Shown here piece after piece: positions 38,501 through 49,700 of a stretch of DNA of 64,000 nt (the stretch's first letter is position 1; the number at the start of each line of letters is the position of its first letter). Source of the DNA: Plutella xylostella. Taxonomy: Eukaryota; Arthropoda; Insecta; Lepidoptera; Plutellidae. Both the position numbers and the translations under genes were made by a program. Under the pieces are notes generated by a model. The model ran no database searches and had not been told where the DNA came from. It saw nothing but the letters and a program-made list of their open reading frames with translations. The stretch lies in assembly GCF_932276165.1 (NCBI RefSeq), contig NC_063998.1, forward strand, positions 2,740,501 through 2,804,500, in the 5' to 3' direction.

Positions 38501-41383
38501 GCCATCACGCGGGACCTCTTCGCCAGGGCCGTCCACAGTGCATACGATACGCCTAGTTTTAACATACAACTCTATAATAGGCTGGCATTTGATACCTGCT
38601 ATAGTGACGCCGTTATAGATATCGGATATGTTGCGACCTAGATTTATGCCTTCGATTGTAATGTTAGTACCTCCGTCCCAAGGGCCTAATTGAGGTCTAA
38701 ATGAATGTATCTCCGGATTCGGACAGGTTTGAGTACGGTTCAACCACACGCTTGGAACGGCGCATTGCTCTTGAACTTCGCATCGATCAGAGCCCTGACA
38801 CCAACCACAGCCAAACTTTTCGGGGAGAGCGAGACAAATGCCGCAATTATCAGCCATGTCATTACAGCGATAGATGAGAATGTGGGTATTATCCGGATTA
38901 TCTAACGGTTTCGAGCCGCCCCAAATTACAGCGAATGATGCAGTGATATTCGGGGCCCTCGAGGTATACGTAAATTCTACGGCTTCACAATAAATAGTGT
39001 CGGCAAGAAGTTGAGCATTAACGTGCGTTACGCGACCCTCTATATTAAATTGGCAGACGAAGCGAGTTTGTACGATAAATTGACCAATTATGTGCACTTT
39101 AACTTTTATAGCTTTCTTTACACCGGAAGGAACGAGAATTTCATTTGTGCCGTCGGACGTAGAGTTAATGGTTGGACAAAAACCAGGACCTGAACGATAG
39201 CTCGGACCGACTCTACTCACACCAGTTACTAAGATATCATTTCTACAATTTTCAGCGGTATCATGCGTACAGCGGTGACCGTCTACGCACCAATCACACG
39301 GGAATAAGGAACTAACACATTGAGTACATGAACTATACGTATTACAATCAAAGAAGGTAAAGTTAGTAGCGACAAAGTCCGGTCCCTGAGTGGTGCGTAC
39401 AGACAGTTTCGCCGTAAAGTGGTGCTGACCAGCGGGTATAGGCGGGAGCGTGTCGGTACGCGGTGTAGTACAATTAACACCGTATGGTTTCCTAGTCGCA
39501 TTAGTTATTAAAGTACGATCTAAAGCTGTAAATGCACACAAGAATTGTCCATTAAGAGTAGGTAAATTTTCAATAACTAAATCTAGAGTCCTTGCTGTCG
39601 TTCGTTGCAATTGGTTTGGCGTCACTTGGGTAATGGTGGTGCAACGCCCACTGCGGTACGAGATCCAGTACAAAGGATCTTTAGCTGCGTCTTGACAGTC
39701 TGATCGGAGGCTGCACTTGTTTTCCAGGGAACACCATCCACAGTAAGGGTCTTTGGCTCCGAGGCATGTCAAACACGATTTATAGACGCTACACTCTTGT
39801 ACTTTAACTTTAGACACTTTACGTTCAGTCATCACATATAAATGCATTAATTGAGTATCAAAGAATAAGTCTTTATTCACTGGTGAGCCTTCATCGACTA
39901 CAATGTCTCCGTATTCGAAAGCTGTAGTGGCACTCTCTACCACGATTTTCTTCAGATGTCCTTCGGCAGTCCCAGCGAACACCACGGTGTAATCTCCAGT
40001 GCTGGTCGCCGCTACAGCTGTTAGCCTCTTTGTAAATACCGCCACCGGCACGGCCTCCACAGGTTGTTCACCTCCCAGCGGAGTATTCACGTCCAACCCG
40101 CAGAAATCTTCACTGATCGATTGCAGCTTTGTTCCGATGCATGCATGAGACGGCGATATGAAATCTAATCCTCGTGAGCCGTTTCCGCTGAAGCATGTCT
40201 TTATGTTTTGCATGAATTTGCGTCGGATTGCTTTGAGGGAGTATACACATAGTGCAGAGAGGTCTGAAGGAGTATTCGTGTTGATAGCTTCACTTTGGCT
40301 AAATGCGGCAAATAGGACATCGTCCTGTGCTGTGATTCCAAGTTCACCAGCTAATACTGATCCCGCTTTTCCTACAAATGCTGCTTGCACTAGGTTGTAG
40401 CCGAAATTTCCTCCTCCTTCACCGGTACAGGACATAGGTATCTCGGTGTAAGAGTAATAGTTCTCGTCATCGTGACATACTCTCACCAACTTGCTGTAAT
40501 ATGTATCAGATCCTACTCCTCTCAATTGAGTCGTCAGGAAGTAGCTGAATCCTTCCGAACTGAACCCATACACATAATTTATGGGATATCTTTCTCTAGA
40601 CAATGAATTCACGAACATTCGTGTACCGGTGGTGACAGCTGTCCGTGCTATCATGAAGAGACGATCATCCTCTAGAGAGCGACTGCTCACGGCAGGAACT
40701 TCTGAACGATAGGCGGAATTATCAGTGAAAGTAACTCCCACGTACATCACTTGAGTCATTGGTGGGTTGGGCGGTCCGGGCGCGATGAACGCCACGGTCG
40801 AAGCCGAACGATTGTTAGCCACGACAGGCTCACGCACTTGGCGCACATCCTTGGAAATGTTATGCAGATTCCGCACCGAGCACAGCCCCTGCAACACCGA
40901 CCCACACGTTATCAGGCGACTAGTAGCGTAGTCTATCACGAGCGCCTTGTTCACATTGTCGGTCAGCTTCTTGGCAGAGTTCACGGGACAATCGAAAGTG
41001 CAGAAGTCGGAGTCATTCTTGGGTCCGGTGACGTACGACTGCGCGACGTCCAGGTCCGGCGAGAGCTGGTAGATCCGGTTGACGGCGCCGATGTACACGC
41101 GGCCCGTGTTCCGGTCCACGACGAGGTGGTTGAAGAGCGAGGTGGGCGCGGCCACCGGGTCCGTGAAGGTCCGCACCACGTCGGGGGCAGCGCGCGCGGC
41201 GGCGCACGCGGCCGCGAGGGCCAGCAGCACGCGCCACATGGCGGGCGCATGGGGCCGGGGGCCTACCGCGCGCGCCGCCCGCCGCCGCCGCTCGAGCCCG
41301 CCCGCAAGCCACATCTGCAACGCGAACACCAGCTCAGCACTCCGCCGGCAGCGTGCCCGCGCGCCAGCGACCTTCGTTCCCAT
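35543..41383 (-). CDS. PlexA: Plexin-A, complete and intronless coding sequence
   Basis: A single 1,946-codon frame encodes a whole Plexin-A, the cell-surface receptor for class 1 semaphorins in insects, used in axon guidance. Domains in order: signal peptide (Met49, [16 protein letters not shown]), sema about 67-528, PSI 530-581, 679-736 and 839-887, four IPT repeats about 888-1275, one transmembrane helix 1287-1309, juxtamembrane segment 1311-1355, then a split GAP domain about 1360-1540 and 1720-1930 around a Rho-GTPase-binding insert 1545-1655. The GAP arginines are present: RR at 1474-1475 and R1796 in SLPLRFW. The C-terminal sequence ([36 protein letters not shown]) is A-type, not B-type. 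Length fits insect PlexA. Translation may begin at Met49 (41239), which follows GCC and begins the signal peptide, not at Met1. No coding intron is present, which is unusual for a plexin, and the gene lies inside the LPGAT1 intron. GC content is highest at the two ends. Confidence 0.97.
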   Translation of the reverse strand: [1946 protein letters not shown]

Positions 41384-42211
41384 CGCATCGCACCGCTCCG
41401 CCGCGCGCCGCCTGCTCTATCTACCGATCACTACCAGGGGACGTACGACCGATCAGCTCAATACTGACGAATGTATGACTTCCTACGATCCTGTGTGTGA
41501 TTTATGTGAACGTGTTGTCGCGATGCGTTACGTCGGAGAGGTCGAGTGCGATCGGAGCGAATCATCCGCGAGCTGAAGCGAGGACGCGCTACTAACGTAC
41601 GTGCACTCGCCCTCCTTGTGCCTAGCTGTAGCCATATTTGCAAGTTCGTTCATTTATTTCAGATATAATTAGGTATTACCTCAGTAACATAAATATTCAA
41701 AGACGTAACTCTGCAAATATGAGTACTCGTTAGTACTAACCTGTTTCATTCATGAATATTTTATTTCTGTTTGAGTTTCCGCGAATATATTTTTGCTAAA
41801 ATAAAACAAGTGTATTCATGATACAAAATCTGCCTCACAATAAATTGTTTGAGGTGAATTAGGTAACAAAGTAACAAGGAAACGATATTAGTGTCCCTGT
41901 AATGAATTTCGTTAAGAGTCTAGTATCATGTGCCATATTTTAAGGGAGGTAAACTAACATCATCAGAAACAGGTTAGCAGCAGGAGAGCGAGTGCACCGG
42001 AGCCGCCAGGTCTGTGCACTGTAACATGTCACACGCCGACGAAAGCCTCAGCATCATCCATACAGGGCAAGAGAAACAAAATAATAAAAGTATACATTGG
42101 CATGCTGTTCGTAACGAGGGAGTGAACGTGGTATCGCAACGATAAGTAACCAAATTAACAAGAAACATTGGATAAACTAAAAAACACAGATGTACACCGA
42201 ATAGTACTCAC
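41384..42211 (-). promoter_or_regulatory. Presumed Plexin-A 5' UTR and promoter inside the LPGAT1 intron
   Basis: The 0.8 kb between the Plexin-A frame and the LPGAT1 first coding exon must hold the Plexin-A 5' UTR and promoter unless it uses upstream exons. I see no clear TATA box. A possible acceptor (GATAGAGCAG) precedes the frame, so a 5' UTR intron cannot be excluded. Confidence 0.4.
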
Positions 42212-42222
42212 AGGAGAGCCAT
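42212..42222 (-). CDS. LPGAT1: LPGAT1 first coding exon (11 coding bases)
   Basis: ATGGCTCTCCT followed by donor GTGAGTAC. The start has an ideal context, GCCATGG. The two left-over bases (CT) pair with the single C that opens the exon at 34817, giving MALLRYARIVW in frame. The acceptor of this exon is at 42332 (TTTGTTGTTGCAG), so the whole exon is 42212-42331, mostly 5' UTR. If right, the following 7.4-kb intron contains all of Plexin-A. Confidence 0.75.
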
Positions 42223-42737
42223 GGCGTAAAGAGACCGGGCTTGGTGTGAAGTGTGCAGTGTTCTATGTGAGAATCATACGCTTTGAGAGGCGGGGCGCAC
42301 TCTCATAGTGTGTCGGGCGCTGTCGGGAGACCTGCAACAACAAACATCACGGTTAGAGCCGGCATCGGGGGCCGCTCGATCGATCGCGGGCGTCGTGAGC
42401 GCGGCGCCGCGCGGCCGGCCGCTACCTACCGACAACACTATCACGCCTCACGACCACCGACCGACGGCGACTCGCATCACATTCCGGCACCACCCACTCC
42501 GTGCAATCAACCGCCTACACGCGCCGACCGACACCTAAATCCTACACGCTGCCGAGCACTAGTAGCCCATCAGATAATGCACCGCGATAGAGACTCGATG
42601 TAATGTAAAGTCCACAAGATAGAGACACTGCGCGCTAATGGCGCACCGAGTCAATAAACGGAAGCCATTTCAGTAAACGCCACGCATTGCCTGAAAAGTG
42701 AGATGTTTCTACCACTAATAGTAACACTAGGACTTAC

Positions 42738-42960
42738 CTTCAGTGATCTCTCAGGGAATAGGCAACAATCCTTAGGAATCCGATAAATTGTTAGCACTGA
42801 ATTATTGCACCACTTCACAAAATTCCTTCTTTGTATTCCACTGTCACTGTTTGTTACTTATATTGAAATCACTATTCACCACAATCAATTGAAATCACAA
42901 CATTTTATTACTATATCCTAGGTCGTTTGGTAAAACCCGCCTGCACAAATTCCACGACAA
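42738..42960 (-). other. Putative LPGAT1 5' UTR exon
   Basis: On the minus strand ACTGAAG is followed by the perfect donor GTAAGT (42737-42732), which could join the acceptor at 42332. The upstream limit is unknown. It could instead serve Plexin-A. Confidence 0.5.
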
Positions 42961-43675
42961 GAGCATCAGTCTTGGTATATCGCCGTGGAATGATTTTGGT
43001 TTCCCTTTTTGAACGAGTCTAGGCGTGACTGGCCCGATGAAAGCCGAACGAGAGCCGAATCCAAATGAATGATTTTGTCGTATTGGCCGCTAGAGGCAGC
43101 ACTGTTTCAGCTGCGTTCAGATTTATTTAAATATACAAAGTTAGCCAACACTGCATTAAATTTATATATTTTTTATTCTTAACTGTAAATAGGATAAGGA
43201 TATTGTGCTAATTTGGTGTATAATATTATAGTGGGGTTAATATTTAATATAGTGTAACAGATAATACGTGGAGACGGCAGCTAACGTGCTAGGCTAATCA
43301 TCGCACCTATCTTTAGGTGTTGATCCCAGTAGTTATTTATAAAATTTAGGTTGTGGAACAGTTATTTAGTTGAAATGTGTGATCCCGGGTACCATTGGCA
43401 GCAGCAGCCTATTTGATATAATTATTTTTATTTAGGAAGTGTTTCCTAGATTTATAATGTAGGTTTCATATTTAATTATGGCAACCTTTTCAAGAAGAAT
43501 GAATGAACTATATACCGGATATCTGAACGAACGAAATGCTTTTACTTGTCTATAATGTCTATGGTTTTGTTATGTGTCAAAAAAATAATCTGTGAACTTA
43601 GATTTAAAATTAAAAAAATTGCGGTCTGAATTTTAATTTGTTTATTTCTTTTACGAAGTTAAAATCTCTTAAATC
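42961..43675. promoter_or_regulatory. Shared intergenic region between LPGAT1 and FH
   Basis: The two genes are head-to-head here with under about 0.75 kb between the putative LPGAT1 5' exon and the FH mitochondrial start codon, so regulatory DNA is probably shared. No specific element is identified. Confidence 0.45.
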
Positions 43676-43789
43676 ATGGCCTCTTCTATGATAAAGGTTT
43701 CTTCTGCGCTTATTAGATCGTCTAAAAACTTGCCATGCATTTTGCGAGTGGCCGACAAATGCAATTTCTCTACTTCCAAAGTTATAAAG
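43676..43789 (+). CDS. FH: FH exon 1m: mitochondrial presequence
   Basis: Thirty-eight codons, MASSMIKVSSALIRSSKN through FSTSKVIK, rich in Ser, Lys and Arg with no acidic residue in the first 25 and an FSTS motif like a processing site. It ends at a perfect GTAAGT donor in phase 0. Assigned to FH by strand, phase and context; the next shared exon is 7.6 kb away across a repeat block. Confidence 0.72.
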
Positions 43790-46700
43790 GTAAGTTGCAT
43801 AACCGCTTTCGTTTCAGTACTTCAGATTCAGTTTATCAACATATTTTGTCTATCTGTCAGAAGTTTTCTATAGCTTTACAGTAAAAATTGTTATAATCTA
43901 TCCATCACTCGAATCCGGGTTAAAAACTTCATACTATTTTACATAAAACTACTTTTTATCCATTCAGAATAAAATCATATACTTACATTAAAAAATAACC
44001 TCTTTAAACTTCCAATGCTGCTCAAGATATTATGATTTGTCTAATAATTAGTGAAAAACATAGTCTTTGAGTGCACAAAGTGTAAACTTATTATGAAGTA
44101 TAATCCTGATATACCTAGACCTAGATACTTCATTAGGTACTTGACTTGCCATATAAAAATCCTTTGATTAATTTATATCAACTATACATTATATTTTTTT
44201 ACTAATATTATGAAACAATACATTCATTTGATTAATTACACATCTATGTGAAAGTTTTTTCACTAACAAAACTCACTACTATCCAGTTCAAATGGTATTA
44301 GGATTTCCCATTAGAGATTTAGAGATCCCCCGTGATAAGTCATTATTATCTTAAGCCCCATCCACACGCTTGCTGTTTGTCACAAACACGGCAAACAGCA
44401 AACAAAGTCCCAAACACCAACCACAATCACCGAACACAAACAGCCATCCACATGCGAACGCTCATAACATTCCGAATCGGCAAACACGGCGGACGACGAG
44501 CTATTACTTTCGGGTTGACATATTTTTATTATATAAATTAAAGCAAGAGAAAGAAAAAAGGAAAATAAGAAGAAAGCAAAGACAATGGTGGGATAATAAT
44601 AATAATTTTAAAAAAAGAACTGACTTCTTTTTAATTATTATTTTTAACCAACTTCAAAAAAGGAGGAGGTTCTCAATTCGTCGGGATCTTTTTTTTTTAT
44701 ATTTTTTTTTATGTATGTTCACCGATTACTCCGCCGTTTATGGACCGATTTAGAAAATTCTTTTTTTGTTGTATTGCATTGAGCTCCCAGGTGGTCCCAT
44801 TTTTTTTTCAGAATTTTAGTTCACCCCCAAGGGTGGGTAAAGGGGTAAAAACAGGGTATGAATTTCCATTTTGGGCACCTAGTAACCGATTCTAATGAAA
44901 TTTAGAACATAAATATAGTTCTTATAACAAAAAAATATGATGGTGACCTTGAGCTGATCTGATGATGGAAACGGAAGGCAGTCAGGGGAACTCCTCAACG
45001 GTATATAGCAACTACTTCGTGTTTAGGCTTGAATGATTCGTATTGATTAGTAGGACTTTTTGGTATCATTTGCACCTTACTTTTGATTGAAAATTATTGC
45101 AAATAAACTAAAAACTATAAAATAAAATAATAATTAAAACAATTTAAAAACCGACTTCAAAAAACCACTAAAATGTAAGAAATAATTTAAGGTTTACACA
45201 AATTCTACTCATATGTGACAGTTCAAATATACCTCAGCAGGAACTGTTCTTTTTTGAAGTTGGTGCCATATTTCTTTAGATTACTTTGTCACCGCACCAA
45301 CATCAAAAAAGAACAGTTCCTGCTGAGGTATATTTGAACTGTCACATACGAGTAGAATTTGTGTAAACCTTAAATTATTTCTTACATTTTAGTGGTTTTT
45401 TGAAGTCGGTTTTTATTTTATAGTTTTTAGTTTATTTGCAATAATTTTTAATCAAAAGTAAGATGCAAATGATACCAAAAAGTCCTACTAATCAATACGA
45501 ATCATTCAAGCCTAAACACGAGGTAGTTGCTATATGACGTTGAGGAGTTCCCTTGACTGCCTTCCGTTTCCATCATCAGATCAGCTCAAGGTCACCATCA
45601 TATTTTTTTGTTACAAGAACTATATTTATGTTTTCAATTTCATTAGAATCGGTTAATATGTGTCCAAAATGGAAATTCATACCCTGTTTTTACCCCTTTA
45701 CCCACCCTTAGGGGTGAGATAAAATTCTGAAAAAAAAATGGGACCACCTGGGAGCTCAACCCAATACAAAAAAAAAAAGAATTTTCAAAATCGGTTCATA
45801 AACGGCGGAGTAATCGGTGAACATACATAAAAAAAAATGCGCGCCAACGAAAAAGTGTAGCAAGTTGATACGTCCGCCTCCCGCAATGCTAGCGCGCATA
45901 CTGACCGCTGCCAGACGTGTGGATACGTAGCGAACTGTTTGCCGAACATCCTTTGATCTGGCAAGAAAAACCGACTCCGATGCCGAACACTGGCGAACAC
46001 AAACACAAACAGGCAAACAACGACAAACACCCATCCACACGTCAGTGTTTGCTGTTTGCCATTGTTCGCCGAGCGTGTGGATGGGGTATTACACAATGAA
46101 GGCTGATGTCTGTATTCTGTAGGAAAGTTGCTCAATTCAATAACTTATTCTACACCAATAACATTTGAATCAGATTCAACAAGTTTTGTAGCAGACACCA
46201 TAAATATGCATGCATATTTTTAAATGTTATAGTATACTAGAGATCTGTAGTAGATATAATAATTTATTGGGGGGTGAAATTACTTGGACTATTTATTTAT
46301 ATTATTATTATTTAACTCTTTATTGTACAAATATTACAAATAAAATACAAAGGTTGGACTTAATGCTAAAAGCATTTTCTGCCAGTCAACCCGCAGGAGG
46401 TACAGGAAAAATAGCTAAGGCCCGGGTCTCCTATTTACGCCGTAGATCGCGTCCAGCGTCACGCCGTAGACCGCGTCACGATGCTCACTATAGAAATGTA
46501 CTGATGCGGTCTCCCTCACACGCCGACGTTGGCGCGTAGACGCCGTAGGTAGGCCGTAGGACGTTGATAGAAACGTTTACGTCAAAGTCGGACGCCGCGT
46601 ATAGCATAAAATAGGAGACCCAGGCCTAAACAAGACATATACTACAAGGCGGGCGAAATAACTAGACACCTGGGTTAAATGACATTTGTCTTTAGTACTG

Positions 46701-49700
46701 AGTGCAAAAAAAGTAATATCGATATTACCAAAAATATTTCTTTTCTTCCTCTTTGCTATTTCAGTATTTTTATAATGAAGCTCGGCTAGAAAAATAATAA
46801 AGCTCGCCATACTGCGCAGTTTTAATGGAAATAATTTTATAAAGAAAATTGTTGCGAGAACCTAAACATAATGGCTCCACTACACGTCTGCGGATGCATC
46901 TTCAGACGTACGCGAATGCATCTGCAGACAAATCTCTACAAGCGACCGCGCCTGTTGATCGGTCAGTCTGGGATCAATATCGGCAGACGCTACTCGCATA
47001 CATGGACATCGAAACCGCTGCAGATGTCATCTCCGGATGCATCTGCGGACGCATCCGCGGACGTGTAGTGGCGTCATAATATACATGTAGCGCTCCGATA
47101 TTTGAAATTATTCTGGTTATCTAAAAACCCGCATGCGAAAAACATACTTACCTGACTTTTGTTATATTGTAATAAAATGTATAAATATTTGTTTATATAA
47201 GTATTCAAGTTGATACCTACTTGTTAAAGTAGTAACAAAAAAGTATGCGATAAAAAATATTGTTAATCGTCTGATCGGTGTCGATTACTCCGATGCTACA
47301 TATTTTCAATACTTCTTTACGGAGTAGAAGCTTGGACTTTAACCCAGACCATGTGTAAACGTTTAGAAGCATTCGAAATGTGGGTTTATAGAAGAATATT
47401 GAAGATATCATGGAGGGATAAAATAAAAAACGAAACGGTACTGCAGAGAATGAAAAAAGGGACCGAAGTGCATTCGCAGTGAATTTTCTCCTTTTTACGG
47501 TTTTAACCGTAAAAAGGAGAAAATTGCAGTACCTGGGACATATTATGCGCAACAGTAAATACGGTTTATTGCAACTTCTCCTACAAGGGAAAATTCAAGG
47601 CCGTCGAAGACCCGGTCGAAAAAGAACATCTTGGGTCCAAAATCTGAAAGACTGGTACAACACCGACACCACATCCTTGTTCCGAGCAGCAGTCTCGAAG
47701 GAAAGAATAAGCCAAATGATTGCCGACCTCCGATAGGAGATGGTACCCAAAGAAGAAGAAGAATCGTCTGATAATTCTTCGATGAAATTGCGACGGACTT
47801 ATGCTAACGCTACAAAAAGACGAGAGCGGGGCCACGCGCGGGGAAGCGGGGGAGGGGTAGATTTTTGGGCCAGGTGTCTAGAAACTTTGCGCGGGTTGTA
47901 CATATCATATTACTCTTCTTTAGGCGCAAAAATTAACAAAAGACATTTGGTATCTCATTCAACCAATGACAAAAGAATAAAGAGAGGACCTGGCATAAAA
48001 ATCGATATTTAAAAATATATCGTCGTCTCTTTTTAACTTATTAGTGTTATCGTACGTAAAAAAGGACAACAGTAGTTTTGTCTTTGCCTAAAATTACAAC
48101 ATTGCGACCGGTCGCCATGTTGATTGACATCCAAACACAAGGTACTTCAGCTGTCAAACAATTTGTTTGTTTACATTTTTCAAGAAAACTGCCGCCATTT
48201 TAATTGAAACCAAAGTTTAGGTAAGCGCATTTTTTTCGTGGATATGCCATGTCCTCTCTTTATTCCTTTGTCATTGCATTCAACACAAAGAACATTGTCA
48301 GTGTTGGAATGTCACAAAAATAATATTGGAGTTTCTAGACCCAGGCATTTTGCTTGGATCCTACAGTTATTCAGGACAAAGCTATAAGTTTTTATTGTTT
48401 GTGCCACACATAGATGGAGCTTCTTCTTCTTCTTCTTCCTAGCCTTTTCCTTATTTAGGGTCAGCTTTTTGCGTCATGTCACGCCATTTTACCCTATCCT
48501 CTGTCATATCCTCATTCACTCCACACTAATAGTAGCAGCCTCAGCAATAATATATTTGTAAAAATCGCATTGTGAGCCAATGCTCAAATACACTGTCAAT
48601 AATGTGTACAGTGGGCTGCAAAGAAACCTGAGCCCCTCTTAGTAGCAATATCACTCTACATTCTACGATGTACACATACTTTGTCAAAATCAAAATCTGA
48701 AAATGGTTCAAAAATGGATTCACATATGAATGAAGCTTGCTATACTATAATGTTACAATGGCTGGCAATGCACGGGTTCGTTATCGACGTAGATAAACGC
48801 CATAAATACGGCAATGTGACTTTCGGCGCGTCAAACGAGTTTATCGATGTTACAGGACCTGGGTTGGCATGCCATGGCTGTAGGACCTCCCACAATCTGT
48901 CAGATGATTTTATTGTCGCTGACCACTACGCTATCGAGTTGCATTGCGGGTACGACTACTGAGTAGGGTTAGGTTAGTTGCCAAATGAGCATTAATTTGT
49001 TGCACGAGGTAGATCAACTCGTTTAATGCATCTCAACCTATCACATCGTCATATTTCGCGATATAGTGACGTTTATCTACGTCGATAAAGGTGCTTTGCA
49101 GCCGGGACAGTATTGAAACTGGATGCAAAGTGATTTGATTTATTTATTTTATTTTACAACAAAACCTGCCACCACGCAGGGTTTATGTGTGGCAAGTGTG
49201 GTCAAAAGTTGCGCACACAATTATATGTTACTAGCTGTTCTCGCTCGCTTCGCTTCGCCTTAAAAAGTTTTCCCGTGGGAATTCCGGGATAAAAAGTAGC
49301 CTATGTTCTTTCCTATGTTCTAGTCCGTATGTATACCAAATTTCATTCAAATCCGTTCAGTAGTTTTGGCGTGAAAGAGTAACAGACAGACAGGCAGACA
49401 CAGTTACTTACGCATTTATAATATTAGTTAGGATTAGTTAGGATATAGTTAGTATAAGATAAGTTGCCGGCCATATTCCCAATAGCCGATAACCGTTGGA
49501 AGTAAATGAGTACGCAAATCCACAAACAGCCTCCCTTTGGCTTTTGGACATGCTTTGACTAAGGTGTTTTAGGCCAGAGTTATGTGGCGCTGAGAGCGGC
49601 CTATGTCTAGAAGTGGATTTGTGTTGGCTGATGATACTATGTAGAGGCGATGATTTAATGCTCTTTGCACATTACTAACGGTTAACTAAAGAAGTTATAT

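Noticed and set aside
35543..41383. Plexin-B assignment
   Set aside because: The GAP region sequence ([32 protein letters not shown]) is of the A type.
40751..41576. Plus-strand frames of 238 and 165 codons
   Set aside because: Antisense shadows of the GC-rich Plexin-A N-terminus and upstream region; no domain.
42283..42603. 106-codon plus-strand frame
   Set aside because: Low-complexity GC-rich DNA opposite LPGAT1 5' exons; Arg/His/Thr-rich with no splice or start support.
48681..48962. 93-codon plus-strand frame
   Set aside because: Lies wholly inside a TIR element, and part of it recurs in the FH intron near 59170.
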